From: Bordetella sp. FB-8
GTDB lineage: Bacteria > Pseudomonadota > Gammaproteobacteria > Burkholderiales > Burkholderiaceae_B
Length of the DNA: 64,000 nt
Direction: 5' to 3'
Assembly: GCF_000382185.1 (NCBI RefSeq)
Contig: NZ_KB907784.1
Coordinates: forward strand, 3,623,133 to 3,687,132
A program made the translations under genes and the position numbers. The notes under the pieces were generated by a model. It was not told the origin of the DNA. It made no database searches and worked only from the letters and a program-made list of their open reading frames with translations. This document shows positions 54,791 through 64,000 of this stretch, in pieces (positions within the stretch are counted from its first letter, which is position 1; each line of letters starts with the position of its first letter).

Positions 54791-55180
54791 ATGAATATCG
54801 GACAAGCTGCCCAGGCCACCGGCATCTCGGCCAAGATGATCCGCTATTACGAGTCCATAGGCCTCATCGTCCCGGCCGGCCGCACGGCGTCGGGCTACCG
54901 CATCTACACGGAGCAGGACCTACATACCCTGCGCTTCGTGCGCCGCGCGCGCGGTCTGGGCTTTTCCGTGGAACAGATGCACGAACTGCTGGCTTTATGG
55001 CACGACCGTAAACGCGCCAGTTCCGACGTAAAGCGCGTGGCCTTGCAGCACGTGCAGGAGTTAGAGCGCAAAGTGGCCGAGCTGCAGCAGATGGCCGATA
55101 CGCTCAAGCATTTGGCCCAGAACTGTCACGGCGACAGTCGGCCGCAGTGCCCGATCATCGACGAACTGGAGGGTGCTTGA
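54791..55180 (+). CDS. cueR: CueR-type MerR-family copper regulator
   Basis: 129 residues. MNIGQAAQATGISAKMIRYY is the MerR winged helix, the dimerisation helix follows, and the C-terminal metal loop contains CHGDSRPQC. GGAG precedes the ATG. It sits in an operon with copA and binds the dyads between copZ and copA. Confidence 0.92.
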   Translation: MNIGQAAQATGISAKMIRYYESIGLIVPAGRTASGYRIYTEQDLHTLRFVRRARGLGFSVEQMHELLALWHDRKRASSDVKRVALQHVQELERKVAELQQMADTLKHLAQNCHGDSRPQCPIIDELEGA

Positions 55181-55314
55181 TGATGCGCAGGTTGGTGGTT
55201 TGATTGATTGGGTTCTTGAGACGTTTGTCGTGTCCAGGGGGCCTGGGGGTGGCCTGGTCGGCGCGACGCGATCGACGCCTCAAGAACCTCAACGAATACA
55301 TTATCAAGAACATC

Positions 55315-55686
55315 TCAACCCGCAAGCTGAAACACCGCCAGATCGCGGACCCCATCCGACTCCAGCTGCGCAATCGAAAGCACATCCACCACACCTGAGA
55401 CCGCGAGCCGACGCTCATTGAGCCGATCGCACAGATGCTTGGCCAAAGCCTTGTCGTGGAAAACACCAAGCGTGATGTGAGGCACGTAAGGAATGTCCAG
55501 ATTCAGATGCCGTGCCAATGGCCCCTGGTACAGGGCATGATGCAGCCTCGATAGATCGTTATAGCCTTCGTCCGGCACGGCATGGCAGCCGAAAGCCAAG
55601 GTGAAATGGGCCCGGACCCTGCCGGACTGCGGATTGTGCTCCCGCCGTATCGTCTCTATCGCCGCCGGCCAACGACGGACAGGCAA
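55315..55686 (-). CDS. 2H phosphoesterase (2'-5' RNA ligase-like)
   Basis: 123 residues with two HxT motifs, AHFTLAFG and PHITLGVF, spaced as in 2H phosphoesterases. It is shorter than most LigT-type proteins (about 170-180), with the family's N-terminal end shortened, so it may be a compact member or slightly truncated. The region 55181-55314 shows an inverted GGTTCTTGAG pair but no gene. Confidence 0.75.
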   Translation of the reverse strand: MPVRRWPAAIETIRREHNPQSGRVRAHFTLAFGCHAVPDEGYNDLSRLHHALYQGPLARHLNLDIPYVPHITLGVFHDKALAKHLCDRLNERRLAVSGVVDVLSIAQLESDGVRDLAVFQLAG

Positions 55687-55704
55687 GCGTGTAGAGCGCA
55701 GCCA

Positions 55705-57090
55705 TCACGCCTCTGTGCCCTCAAGCTGCGCCGCCTTCGCAGCCGCCTGCTCCTGAGCAGCAAGCACAGCCGCCTCGTCCTGCGACTCGAACACCGCGAT
55801 CGACTCCACGTGGCCGGTGTGCGGAAACATATTGATCACTCCCGCCATCTGCAACGCATAACCGCCTTCGTACACCATGATCGCCGCATCGCGCGCCAGC
55901 GTGGCGGGGTTGCACGACACATAGACGATGCGCCTGGGCCGTTCGACCGGCGACAGCAGAGACAGGGCCTGGGCTACCGCCTGGGCGCCTTCGCGCGGCG
56001 GATCGATGAGCATGCGGTCAAAATACCCCAGGCCGCGCAGCCAGTCCACATTGACCTCGAACAGATTGAGCGTGGAAAAGCTCGTGCTGGCTGCAAGGCC
56101 GTGCAACTGCGCGGCCTGCATGGCCCGGTCGGTCAATGCCTTGCTGCCTTCGACACCCACGGCCTCGCGCGCCTTCGTGGCCAGCGGCAAGGTGAAATTG
56201 CCCAGGCCGCAGAAGAGGTCGGCCACGCGGTCGGTGGGCTGCGGGTCCAGCAGCGTCAATGCGCGCGAGATCAGGGCGCGGTTGATGGCGTGGTTGACCT
56301 GCGTGAAATCGGTGGGCCGGTAAGGCATGCGCAGGCCGAACTCAGGCAGCGCGTAGGCCAGCGCGTCGGCATGTTCGGACTCGAGCGAGTGCACGGTGTC
56401 CGGCCCCTTGGGCTGCAGCCACCACTGCACGTCGTGCTCGCGAGCAAACGCGCGCAACACGGCGAGGTCGCCGTCGGTGAGCGGCTCCAGATGCCGCAGC
56501 ACCAGCACGGTGACCTTCTCGCCCAGCGCCACCTCGATCTGCGGCATGCGGGCCGGGGCGGACATGGACGCGATCATTGCACGCAGCGGCATCAGCATGT
56601 CGCTGACGTGCCTGGGCAGCACGGGGCATTCGCGCATGTCAGCCACGTAGCTGCTTTTTCTCTCGTGAAAGCCCACCAGCACGCCGCCTTTCTTGGGCAC
56701 CCAGCGCACCGACAAGCGGGCGCGATAGCGGTAGCCCCAGGAAGGGCCTTGCAGCGGCGGCAGCATGCGCGCCGGCTTGAGCTTGCCGATATGGACGAAG
56801 GTGTCCTCCAGGGCGCGCTGCTTGATGGCCACCTGGGCCGTGGGTTCCAGATGCTGCATGACGCAGCCGCCGCACACGCCGAAATGCGGACAGCGGGGCG
56901 CGACGCGTTGCGACGAAGGGAGCAGCACTTCGTCCACGCGCGCGATCTCGTAAGACGGCTTGCGCCGCACCGACGAGGCCAGCACCTGCTCGCCCGGCAA
57001 GGCACCCTCCACGAAGACGACCTTGCCCTCGCGGCGGGCGATTCCCCTGGCTTCCAGGTCCAGGGATTCGATATTCAGAACTTCCGGCAT
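55705..57090 (-). CDS. rlmD: 23S rRNA (uracil-1939-C5)-methyltransferase
   Basis: 461 residues from ATG 57090 ([20 protein letters not shown], a TRAM domain); the ATG at 57099 is an alternative. Iron-sulfur Cys cluster [18 protein letters not shown] site [16 protein letters not shown] and catalytic [12 protein letters not shown]. Methylates U1939 of 23S rRNA. Confidence 0.95.
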   Translation of the reverse strand: MPEVLNIESLDLEARGIARREGKVVFVEGALPGEQVLASSVRRKPSYEIARVDEVLLPSSQRVAPRCPHFGVCGGCVMQHLEPTAQVAIKQRALEDTFVHIGKLKPARMLPPLQGPSWGYRYRARLSVRWVPKKGGVLVGFHERKSSYVADMRECPVLPRHVSDMLMPLRAMIASMSAPARMPQIEVALGEKVTVLVLRHLEPLTDGDLAVLRAFAREHDVQWWLQPKGPDTVHSLESEHADALAYALPEFGLRMPYRPTDFTQVNHAINRALISRALTLLDPQPTDRVADLFCGLGNFTLPLATKAREAVGVEGSKALTDRAMQAAQLHGLAASTSFSTLNLFEVNVDWLRGLGYFDRMLIDPPREGAQAVAQALSLLSPVERPRRIVYVSCNPATLARDAAIMVYEGGYALQMAGVINMFPHTGHVESIAVFESQDEAAVLAAQEQAAAKAAQLEGTEA

Positions 57091-57120
57091 CTCGGCCATC
57101 CAGATAGACAACCCGCTATT

Positions 57121-57169
57121 GTAAAAGAGCCGGCCCCACGGGCCTTTGTGGACCCGGGGAGCCGGCTCT
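57121..57169 (-). terminator. Terminator of the Spy-like gene
   Basis: AGAGCCGGC (57126-57134) and GCCGGCTCT (57161-57169) form a hairpin, followed on the minus strand by TTTTAC. It lies between the Spy-like gene and rlmD. Confidence 0.65.
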
Positions 57170-57195
57170 CGTGCCGGAAAAATCGGACAGCGCGA

Positions 57196-57807
57196 TCAGC
57201 TGGGCGAGGAGTCGTGGGCGGCGGGGGCCGCACCGGCCGGGGAAGGCATAGGACCCTTGCGCTCCTGATGGCGTTCGCGCATGGCCTGCATCCTGGACTC
57301 GCGTGCCTTGACGAAGCCGACCACCTGGGTGCGCTGAGCATCGCTCAGGCCATCCCAAACGGCCAGCCACTTGTCCCGCACCTGGCCGACCTGCGCCTGG
57401 AACTGCTGCTGGTTGGCTTCCTGCGCACTCATGAGCGCGCGCGGATCGAGCTTGCCGGAGGTGACCTGCTGGTCGAGCAGCACGTGCTGGCGGGTCATTT
57501 CGTCGCGGCGAGCTTCGAACAGGGTGCGCTGGGCGGCCTGCGCCTGTTTGAACTGGGCCTGTTGCGCGGCGGTGAGCTTGAGCTCCTGGACCTGGCGCTT
57601 ACCGATGGGACCCAGGCCGGGAATCATCATCGCGTCGCGCCACATCATGCGCTTGCCATGTTCGGGGCCGTGATGCCACGCATGGGGCATCGGAGGGGGC
57701 GGCGTGCCCGCCGGGGCGGACTGGGCAAAGACGGACGTCGCGCCGGCGCCCGCAGCCACGGCGAGGACAATGCTGGCGACGCGAGCGCGAAGGGGGATAC
57801 GGGTCAT
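57196..57807 (-). CDS. Spy/CpxP-like periplasmic protein (LTXXQ family)
   Basis: 203 residues from ATG 57807 (MTRIPLRARVASIVLAVAAG) with GAGGAG upstream. Signal peptide ending SVFAQS, His/Pro-rich segment, then helices with LTAAQQAQFKQAQ and LSDAQRTQVVGF (LTxxQ-type repeats). A periplasmic chaperone or metal-stress protein. Confidence 0.82.
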   Translation of the reverse strand: MTRIPLRARVASIVLAVAAGAGATSVFAQSAPAGTPPPPMPHAWHHGPEHGKRMMWRDAMMIPGLGPIGKRQVQELKLTAAQQAQFKQAQAAQRTLFEARRDEMTRQHVLLDQQVTSGKLDPRALMSAQEANQQQFQAQVGQVRDKWLAVWDGLSDAQRTQVVGFVKARESRMQAMRERHQERKGPMPSPAGAAPAAHDSSPS

Positions 57808-57957
57808 GAGGATCTCCTCGAAGGGTTGAAACACCGCCTCATTGTGCGGATCGCGCGGTTACGGGTGGATTTCAACGGCGGCGAGGTCGTTTCAGTTGAT
57901 TGCCAGAAAGATTACAAGGCAACGCCGCGGCACGACGCCCCACCCTGCCACGGACAA

Positions 57958-58737
57958 TCAGGCGGCGTCCCAGGCCGCCAGATATTCCTTCCAGTGCGCC
58001 GCATCGCTGGCGGCCAGCGTGCTTCGCACCAGATCGATTTCGGCCTGATAGGCTGTGGCATCGAGTTCGCCGCGCAGGAAGCGGAAACGGCAGTACACCA
58101 GCCAGGTGTTGACCACGTCGGTCTCGCAATAGGCGCGCACCGCGTCGGCCTGGCCATTGTTCCATGCCTCCCAGACCTTGCTGCCATCCATGCCGAGCTT
58201 GCCCGGAAAACCGCAGAGCTTGGCCAGGTCGTCCAGCGGCGCGTTGGCGCGGCCGTTGTACTTGGCCAGCAGGTCCATCAGGTCGATGTGGCGGTTGTGG
58301 TAGCGGCTGATGTAGTTGTTGTACTTGAAGTCGCGATTGTCCTCGCCCGTGTCCCAATAGCGCGGCGCAGGCACGCCGTGGATCAGGCTGCGGTAATGCA
58401 GCACGGGCAGGTCAAAGCCGGAACCGTTCCAACTCACCAGACGCGGGGTATAGCGCTCGATGGTCTTGAAAAAGCCGGCCAGCAGCACGGGTTCGGGATC
58501 GTCGGGATTGCCCAGCGTCTTGACGCGAAAACCCTGGTCGTCGCGAAAGACGCAGCCCACCACCGCCACGCGCTGCAGATGCAGGGGCAGAAAGTCGCTG
58601 CCGGTCGCCTCACGCCGCGCGGCGAAAGCGCGCTCGGCCACCTCCAGGTCGGGCACCTCGGGACCCCAGCCGTTCAGGCGGCGCAGGCCTGCGACATCGG
58701 GCAAGGTTTCGAGGTCGAAGACCAGGGTCGGAGTCAT
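57958..58737 (-). CDS. Predicted 3'-5' exonuclease (DnaQ-like)
   Basis: 259 residues from ATG 58737 (MTPTLVFDLETLPDVAGL). Exo I motif FDLETLPD, exo II-like VSWNGSGFDLPVL, and exo III region YCETDVVNTWLVYCRF match the PolB-like predicted exonucleases. 7 bp from the stop of nlpD upstream. Confidence 0.85.
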   Translation of the reverse strand: MTPTLVFDLETLPDVAGLRRLNGWGPEVPDLEVAERAFAARREATGSDFLPLHLQRVAVVGCVFRDDQGFRVKTLGNPDDPEPVLLAGFFKTIERYTPRLVSWNGSGFDLPVLHYRSLIHGVPAPRYWDTGEDNRDFKYNNYISRYHNRHIDLMDLLAKYNGRANAPLDDLAKLCGFPGKLGMDGSKVWEAWNNGQADAVRAYCETDVVNTWLVYCRFRFLRGELDATAYQAEIDLVRSTLAASDAAHWKEYLAAWDAA

Positions 58738-58744
58738 CGCCCTA

Positions 58745-59674
58745 TTACCGCGGCGGCAGATACTGCAAGGGATCCACCGGCTCGCCCTGCTTGCGGATCT
58801 CGAAATGCAGCATGGGCGTGGTGGCGTCGGTCTCACCCAGCGTGGCGATCTTGGTGCCCCGCTTGACCTTGGGGCAACCCTTGTCCTGTCCGACCTGGTT
58901 GCACTTGACCAGCAGGGTCTGGTTGTGGGCGTATGCCGTCACGAAACCGTTCGCGTGCTCGATGATGACCAGATTGCCCAGGCCGGGAATGCCGTTGCCC
59001 GCATATTTCACCGTACCGTCGGCGGCGGCATAGACCGGATCGCCCGGATTTCCGGAAATGTCGATGCCCCGGTTCTTGGGAGGGCTGAATTTCTGGATCA
59101 CGCTGCCCTGCGCCGGCCATCCCCAGGAAATGAGGTTGGCGTCGCTGGCGCGCGCCGGCGCGGGCGCCGACGCTGCAGGCGGCACGGCAGGCACGGCCTC
59201 GTTATTGGCAGGAGGCTGCGCCGGTTGCCCGGGCGGTTGCCCGCCCGCCGGCGGCTGCCCGAGCGGCACCGGTTCGAGCGGTTTGCTGGAGACAGGGGGC
59301 GCCACCGGCGCAGCCCCCATCGGTCCCGCGGGCGCGGCGGCCGCGCCGCCCGGCAGGGTGAGCACCTGACCGACGATCAGGTGGTTGGGATTGGTGATGT
59401 TGTTGGCACGTTCGAGGCTGGCGACATCGACATTATTGCGCCGGGCGATGCCGAACAGGCTGTCGCCGGGCTTGACCACATAGGTACCGCCCGGCGTAGC
59501 GCCGGAAGAAGACTGACCCAGGCTGACGATGGGCGCCGGCTGGTTCGGCGTGGACGAACATCCGGCCAGCGCCAGCATGGCCGCCACAGCGGCCAGTGGG
59601 AAAATTCGATGGGTAAAGCGCGCGCACGCGCCAGGCGGTATTGCGTGATTCGGTGCAAACTGCCCGTCGAGCAT
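58745..59674 (-). CDS. nlpD: NlpD-like lipoprotein (LysM and degenerate LytM)
   Basis: 309 residues from ATG 59674 with AGGAG upstream. Lipobox LALAGC, LysM (YVVKPGDSLFGIARRNNVDV), a Pro/Ala linker and a C-terminal M23 domain. The first zinc ligand is replaced (KNRGIDISG where active enzymes have HxGxD), as in E. coli NlpD, so it should activate amidases during cell separation rather than cut peptidoglycan. Confidence 0.9.
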   Translation of the reverse strand: MLDGQFAPNHAIPPGACARFTHRIFPLAAVAAMLALAGCSSTPNQPAPIVSLGQSSSGATPGGTYVVKPGDSLFGIARRNNVDVASLERANNITNPNHLIVGQVLTLPGGAAAAPAGPMGAAPVAPPVSSKPLEPVPLGQPPAGGQPPGQPAQPPANNEAVPAVPPAASAPAPARASDANLISWGWPAQGSVIQKFSPPKNRGIDISGNPGDPVYAAADGTVKYAGNGIPGLGNLVIIEHANGFVTAYAHNQTLLVKCNQVGQDKGCPKVKRGTKIATLGETDATTPMLHFEIRKQGEPVDPLQYLPPR

Positions 59675-59691
59675 ACGATTCTCCTGTTTGC

Positions 59692-60525
59692 TCAAGATTG
59701 TATTCCAGCCCTCAAGGGCACGAAGCGCACCGCATCGAGTTCGCGGCGGCTCCAGTTGGCCGGCCCGGTGCGCTCCATCAGCACCAGCCTTTGCTCGGCG
59801 CCGCCTTCGGGGGCGATCAGGCGACCGCCCATGGACAATTGTTCCAGCAAAGCATGGGGAATGGCCAGACCTGCTGCTGCCACAACGATAGCATCGAATG
59901 GCGCCGAGCCAGGCTGGCCCAGCATGCCATCGCCGTGAGTCAGCCTGACGCGGGCCGCAAGCCGCTGGATGCGCAGGCGGTCACGCGCCAGGTCGTACAG
60001 GCCCCGGATGCGCTCGATGCCGTGGACTTCACGCACGAACTGAGCCAGCACCGCCGCCTGATAGCCGCAACCGGCGCCAACCTCGAGCACGCGCACCGGC
60101 TGGCGATTTTCGCAGACGACCGAGAGCATGTGGGCTACCACCCAGGGCTGCGAGATGGTCTGGCCATGCCCGATCGGCAGGGCCGCGTCTTCGTAGGCGC
60201 GGCTGGCCAGCGCCTCATCGACGAAAAGGTGCCGCGGCACCACCGCCATGGCGCTCAGCACGCGCTCGTCGACGATGCCCTGCGCGCGCAGGCGCTGCAC
60301 CATGGCATGGCGCAGTCTGTCGGAATTCAATCCCAGGTTGCCGCCGCTGGGCGAGCCCGTCGGTGCGGCGGGCGCATTGTTCGAACGCGTCACGGCGCCA
60401 GAGGAAATGCGTGTATTGCTGTTGGCCGGCGTAAAACCCTTGCCTACACCGGTCATGCCGCGGCCTGTGCGCCGGCCGGCCATGCCCTGGCGTTCGATTT
60501 CGTCGGGCGTCAGACTCTTGCTCAT
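59692..60525 (-). CDS. pcm: Protein-L-isoaspartate O-methyltransferase
   Basis: 277 residues. SAM site VLEVGAGCGYQAAVLA, MAVVPRHLFVDEALASRAYED and QPWVVAHML are the Pcm signature. A 60-residue N-terminal extension is disordered-looking. Repairs isoaspartyl residues. In the order surE-pcm-nlpD, as in many proteobacteria. Confidence 0.95.
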   Translation of the reverse strand: MSKSLTPDEIERQGMAGRRTGRGMTGVGKGFTPANSNTRISSGAVTRSNNAPAAPTGSPSGGNLGLNSDRLRHAMVQRLRAQGIVDERVLSAMAVVPRHLFVDEALASRAYEDAALPIGHGQTISQPWVVAHMLSVVCENRQPVRVLEVGAGCGYQAAVLAQFVREVHGIERIRGLYDLARDRLRIQRLAARVRLTHGDGMLGQPGSAPFDAIVVAAAGLAIPHALLEQLSMGGRLIAPEGGAEQRLVLMERTGPANWSRRELDAVRFVPLRAGIQS

Positions 60526-60547
60526 ACGCCCCCTTCACGCCGCGCGC

Positions 60548-61300
60548 TCATGCCGCCAACCCGCGCGCCCATCCCCGCATGGCATCGAGCTGCTCATGCT
60601 GGGTCAGGTCCAGCCGCAGCGGCGTGAGCGCCACGCAGCCCTGCGCGACCGCATGAAAATCCGTGCCGAGCGCGGCGTCGGCGGCCTGGCCCACCGGCCC
60701 TATCCAGTAGACCGTGTCGCCATAGGGCGTGGTGCTGCGCACCACGGGCTCTGAAGGATGCCGCTTGCCCAGCCGCGTGACGACATAGCCGGCCAGGTCT
60801 TCGAAGCGGCGGCTGGGTATGTTGACGTTGAGCAGCACGGCCCCCATGGGGGCGGCCAGCTGCCGCTCGACGACCTGGCGCGCCGCGCGGGCGGCGTCCT
60901 CGATGTGCGCCCAGCCTTTTTCGGCCAGGGAAAAGGCGATGGAGGGAATGCCGAAAAGGTATCCCTCGCTGGCGGCGGCCACTGTGCCGGAGTACAGGGT
61001 GTCCTCGCCCATATTGGCGCCGTTGTTGATACCCGAGACCACCAGGTCGGGACGGTCCGGCATGAGGCCGCCCGTCAGCGCCACATGCACGCAGTCCGAA
61101 GGGGTGCCGTTAACGTAATGAAAACCGTTGGCCGCGGTGCGCACCGACAGCGGGCGATTGAGCGTAAGGGAGTTGGAGGCTCCGCTGTGATTGGTTTCCG
61201 GCGCGACCACGGTGATCTCGCCCAGTCCGGACAAGGCGCGAACCAGCGCCTCTATTCCCGGCGCGTTGTAGCCGTCGTCGTTGGAAACCAGGATGCGCAT
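60548..61300 (-). CDS. surE: 5'-nucleotidase SurE
   Basis: 250 residues from ATG 61300 ([20 protein letters not shown]), which holds the metal-binding Asp pair. [35 protein letters not shown] and the C-terminal DLTQHEQ tail are all present. A longer upstream frame is rejected. Starts the surE-pcm-nlpD set. Confidence 0.96.
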   Translation of the reverse strand: MRILVSNDDGYNAPGIEALVRALSGLGEITVVAPETNHSGASNSLTLNRPLSVRTAANGFHYVNGTPSDCVHVALTGGLMPDRPDLVVSGINNGANMGEDTLYSGTVAAASEGYLFGIPSIAFSLAEKGWAHIEDAARAARQVVERQLAAPMGAVLLNVNIPSRRFEDLAGYVVTRLGKRHPSEPVVRSTTPYGDTVYWIGPVGQAADAALGTDFHAVAQGCVALTPLRLDLTQHEQLDAMRGWARGLAA

Positions 61301-61488
61301 TGTCTGTTTTCGAATTGGGAGGTCTGGCGTAGCCGTCTTGCAAGCCCTTCTTGCAAGCCTGTAGCCCCGGCGAACTCTTGCAACACAGGGCAACTGATTG
61401 TACGGCAGGCGGGCCGCGTCCGCCCCTGCGGCGGCAGGTTTGCGACACGGTAGAATCCGCAGCACCGTTCCCACGCCCAGGGCTCATC

Positions 61489-62130
61489 ATGGCTTTCGAC
61501 GCTTCCTCGCCTTATTTCGCCGCCGCGCTTGTCGTGCTGGCCTACCTGATCGGATCGATTCCCTTCGCCGTGGTGGTAAGCCGGCTGATGGGGCTGCAGG
61601 ATCCGCGCAGCTACGGGTCGAAGAACCCGGGCGCGACCAACGTGCTGCGCTCGGGCAGCAAGCCGGCCGCCGCGTTGACGCTGCTGGGCGACGCGGCCAA
61701 GGGCTGGTTCGCGCTGTGGCTGGCCCGCCACCTGGCTCCCGACCTGTCATGGCCGGTCTATGCGGCGGCGGCCCTGGCGGTGTTTCTGGGGCATCTGTAT
61801 CCGGTTTCCCTGGGCTTCAAGGGGGGCAAGGGCGTGGCCACGGCGCTGGGCGTGCTGCTGGCGATACAACCCCTGCTGGCGCTGATGGTGGCGCTGACCT
61901 GGCTGGCGATGGCCGTGGTGTTCCGGTATTCGTCGCTGGCGGCGTTGATCGCCGCGGTCTGCACGCCGCTGTATTACCTGCTGGGCGCCAGGCTGGGCTG
62001 GGCGGTGCATCCGCCCGTGACCGCTGCCCTGGTGGCCGTTGCGGCGCTGCTGATCTATCGGCACAGGGCGAACATCCAACGGCTGGCCGCCGGGACCGAA
62101 AGCAGGATCGGTTCGAAGAAAAAAGCATGA
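61489..62130 (+). CDS. plsY: Glycerol-3-phosphate acyltransferase
   Basis: 213 residues, five membrane helices. [32 protein letters not shown] and [17 protein letters not shown] are the three PlsY motifs. Uses acyl phosphate to make lysophosphatidic acid. Divergent from surE. Confidence 0.96.
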   Translation: MAFDASSPYFAAALVVLAYLIGSIPFAVVVSRLMGLQDPRSYGSKNPGATNVLRSGSKPAAALTLLGDAAKGWFALWLARHLAPDLSWPVYAAAALAVFLGHLYPVSLGFKGGKGVATALGVLLAIQPLLALMVALTWLAMAVVFRYSSLAALIAAVCTPLYYLLGARLGWAVHPPVTAALVAVAALLIYRHRANIQRLAAGTESRIGSKKKA

Positions 62131-62342
62131 GCCGGGTCCCGGCGCACGCTGGAGTCGCGCGGCCTCGGAATCAGATCGAGGTGCAATTGTGCCGCGGGGC
62201 TAGCACCTGCGGGAACGAAGGCATCGGTTCAGGCAAGCAGGCCATCGCAAGCCGTGGCGCAGGCGCCCTGCCGGATGTGCTGCACGGCCGGTAAGACCCA
62301 TCGAAAAACGCCTCGGGGGGCACGATAACGCTGTCGCCCGGC
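62131..62342. other. Gap between plsY and tsaD, no feature seen
   Basis: 212 bp between convergent genes. I see no gene, hairpin with U-run or repeat. Confidence 0.5.
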
Positions 62343-63383
62343 TCAGGCCTCGCAAATATCGGCCAGATCCCAGCGCGGGCGCACGGTGAAAGCGTGGTTT
62401 CCCTTTTCCAGGGTCGCCAGGCCGTGTTTGACGCGCTCGGCGGCCGCAAAGGCGATCATCGCGCCGTTGTCGGTGCACAGCTCCAGCGGCGGGAAATAGG
62501 CTTGCGCCGTCAAGGGCTTGAGCGCTTGCGCCAGCTTGCTGCGCAGCAGGCTGTTGGCGCCGACGCCGCCGGCCACGACCAGACGCTTGAGGCCGGTTAG
62601 CTTGAGCGCCTTGACCGACTTGCCGATCAGGACATCGACAATGGCCGCCTGGGTGGCCGCCGACAGGTCGGCGCGGGTCTGCTCGTCCAGGCCGCCCGGC
62701 TGTCGCTCGGCCGCCTTCACGCGGGTCAGCACTGCGGTTTTCAGGCCGCTGAAGCTGAAATCCAGATCGCCGCTGTGGAGCATGGGACGCGGCAGGTCAA
62801 AGCGGGTGACGTCGCCCTGCTGGGCCAGGCGCGACAGCGCGGGACCGCCGGGGTAGCCCAGGCCCAGGAGTTTGGCGGACTTGTCGAAGGCCTCGCCGGC
62901 GGCATCGTCCAGGGTTTCGCCCAGGAGCTGGTAGCGCCCCACCCCGTCGACCCGCATGAGCTGGGTGTGCCCGCCCGAGACCAGCAGGGCGACGAAAGGG
63001 AATTCCGGGCACGGATCGGCCAGCAGCGGCGAGAGCAGATGGCCCTCGAGGTGGTGAATGGGGATGGCCGGCAGATCCAGCGACCAGGCCAGCGACTGGG
63101 CCACGCTGGCGCCCACCAGGAGCGCGCCCGCCAGCCCGGGGCCGGCGGTGTAGGCGATGGCGCCGATATCGGCCAGCGCCAGACCTGCCTGCCCCAGCAC
63201 CTGGCGGGTGAGCGGCACGACGCGCCGGATGTGGTCGCGCGAGGCCAGTTCGGGCACCACCCCACCGTATTCCTGGTGCATGGCGATCTGCGTATGCAGG
63301 GCGTGCGCCAGCAAGCCGCGCTCGGTGCAGACCGCGGCGACGCCCGTTTCGTCGCAGGAACTTTCGAATCCCAGAATAATCAT
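62343..63383 (-). CDS. tsaD: tRNA N6-threonylcarbamoyladenosine synthase subunit TsaD
   Basis: 346 residues from ATG 63383 ([16 protein letters not shown]). [20 protein letters not shown] holds the metal-binding His residues. [28 protein letters not shown] and [10 protein letters not shown] are the ASKHA-fold motifs. Needed for t6A at A37 of ANN-decoding tRNAs. The start 84 bases upstream is rejected because it precedes the conserved MIILGIE start. Confidence 0.97.
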   Translation of the reverse strand: MIILGFESSCDETGVAAVCTERGLLAHALHTQIAMHQEYGGVVPELASRDHIRRVVPLTRQVLGQAGLALADIGAIAYTAGPGLAGALLVGASVAQSLAWSLDLPAIPIHHLEGHLLSPLLADPCPEFPFVALLVSGGHTQLMRVDGVGRYQLLGETLDDAAGEAFDKSAKLLGLGYPGGPALSRLAQQGDVTRFDLPRPMLHSGDLDFSFSGLKTAVLTRVKAAERQPGGLDEQTRADLSAATQAAIVDVLIGKSVKALKLTGLKRLVVAGGVGANSLLRSKLAQALKPLTAQAYFPPLELCTDNGAMIAFAAAERVKHGLATLEKGNHAFTVRPRWDLADICEA

Positions 63384-63446
63384 CGACTCGGATTTTAAAC
63401 CGGTGCGAAAATACGCGCCGTCCAACCCTAAAAAAAGCCGACGACC

Positions 63447-64000
63447 ATGTTCGAAAAAATCTTTCAACTACGCGCGCACGACACCACGGTTCGCACCGAA
63501 ATCGTAGCGGGATTGACGACCTTCCTGACGATGTCCTACATCATCTTCGTCAACCCCGCCATTCTCTCGTCCACCGGCATGGACCGCAACGCGGTCTTCG
63601 TCGCCACCTGCCTGGCGGCAGCCATCGGCACACTCATCATGGCGCTGGTCGCCAACTGGCCCATCGGCATGGCGCCGGGCATGGGCCTGAACGCCTTCTT
63701 CGCCTTCACCGTGGTCAAGGGCATGGGCTACACGTGGGAACAGGCGCTGGGCGCGGTGTTCATCTCCGGCGCGATCTTCGTCGTTCTCACGCTCACCGGC
63801 GTGCGCGCCTGGCTGATCAAGGGCATCCCCAACTCGCTGCGCAGCGCCATCGCGGCCGGCATTGGACTGTTCCTGGCCATCATCGCCCTGTCCAGCGCCG
63901 ACATCATCGTCGCCAACCCGGCCACCAAGGTCACGCTGGGCGACCTGAGCGCGCCGGGGCCGATCTTCGCCATCCTGGGCTTTTTCATCATCGCCGTGCT
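63447..64000 (+). CDS. NCS2-family purine permease, truncated by the window end
   Basis: The frame opens [20 protein letters not shown] and continues past base 64000. [38 protein letters not shown] and [17 protein letters not shown] are those of AzgA-type guanine/hypoxanthine permeases. Divergent from tsaD. Confidence 0.88.
   Translation, partial: MFEKIFQLRAHDTTVRTEIVAGLTTFLTMSYIIFVNPAILSSTGMDRNAVFVATCLAAAIGTLIMALVANWPIGMAPGMGLNAFFAFTVVKGMGYTWEQALGAVFISGAIFVVLTLTGVRAWLIKGIPNSLRSAIAAGIGLFLAIIALSSADIIVANPATKVTLGDLSAPGPIFAILGFFIIAV

Noticed and set aside
52589..54805. 738-codon minus-strand frame over copA
   Set aside because: Antisense of copA; no domain.
55582..58866. 1094-codon open frame on the plus strand
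   Set aside because: It runs antisense across rlmD, the Spy-like gene and the exonuclease, all with clear motifs. Its translation is low-complexity.
62131..62342. Small RNA or gene between plsY and tsaD
   Set aside because: No promoter, hairpin or protein-like frame supports it.

Overview
The window looks like the chromosome of a betaproteobacterium of the Alcaligenaceae (Bordetella/Achromobacter type). Evidence is the high-GC coding style and the housekeeping block guaA-guaB, purL, copZ/copA/cueR, rlmD, nlpD, pcm, surE, plsY, tsaD and a purine permease. The species cannot be fixed from the sequence alone.

Positions 1 to about 31,480 are accessory DNA stacked against the 3' end of guaA. Short copies of the guaA 3' terminus occur at 31479, 16621 and 2033. 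They mark two complete tandem islands (about 14.6 and 14.9 kb) and the guaA-proximal end of a third (left of 2033). Each att is accompanied by its own family of integrase arm-type repeats: TACCGTCA for the older elements, ATACCATG/ATGCCATG for the guaA-proximal one.

Island 1 (2033-16621) has a truncated integrase. It carries a PIN-like gene, an AbiE toxin-antitoxin pair with two matching 19-bp palindromic operators, a trbI/DUF2274 conjugation remnant broken by an IS3-family fragment, and a tightly overlapping three-gene operon. That operon encodes a 1799-residue fusion of a UPF1-like SF1 helicase to a topoisomerase IA module that lacks the catalytic tyrosine motif, a helical protein and a propeller-like protein. 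Two inverted copies of an 825-bp IS5-family element lie at 141-965 and 14483-15307.

Island 2 (16621-31481) has an intact integrase and AlpA-like factor, an IncQ-type RepA/RepC pair with 22-bp iterons, and an RP4-like oriT with TraJ and TraK but no relaxase. It also has a lone trbJ-trbK-trbL block, three exact KorB operators and two exact RK2-type TrfA iterons. I read it as a satellite wired to exploit, and perhaps sense, an IncP plasmid. This is the most interesting object in the window together with the helicase-topoisomerase operon.

From 31,479 rightward the chromosome begins. guaB-guaA make GMP. A cluster at 35.6-45.7 kb holds adhP, ackA, a phosphotransacylase, a decayed phosphoketolase, an MBL/beta-CASP protein, a LOG-family protein, a universal stress protein and two EAL-HDOD proteins. 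It carries three FNR-like dyads, two of them placed exactly at -41.5 from a predicted start, so it is probably an oxygen-limitation regulon. DUF1415, an M20 peptidase, purL, a CueR copper circuit, rlmD, a Spy-like protein, an exonuclease, nlpD, pcm, surE, plsY, tsaD and a truncated NCS2 permease complete the window.
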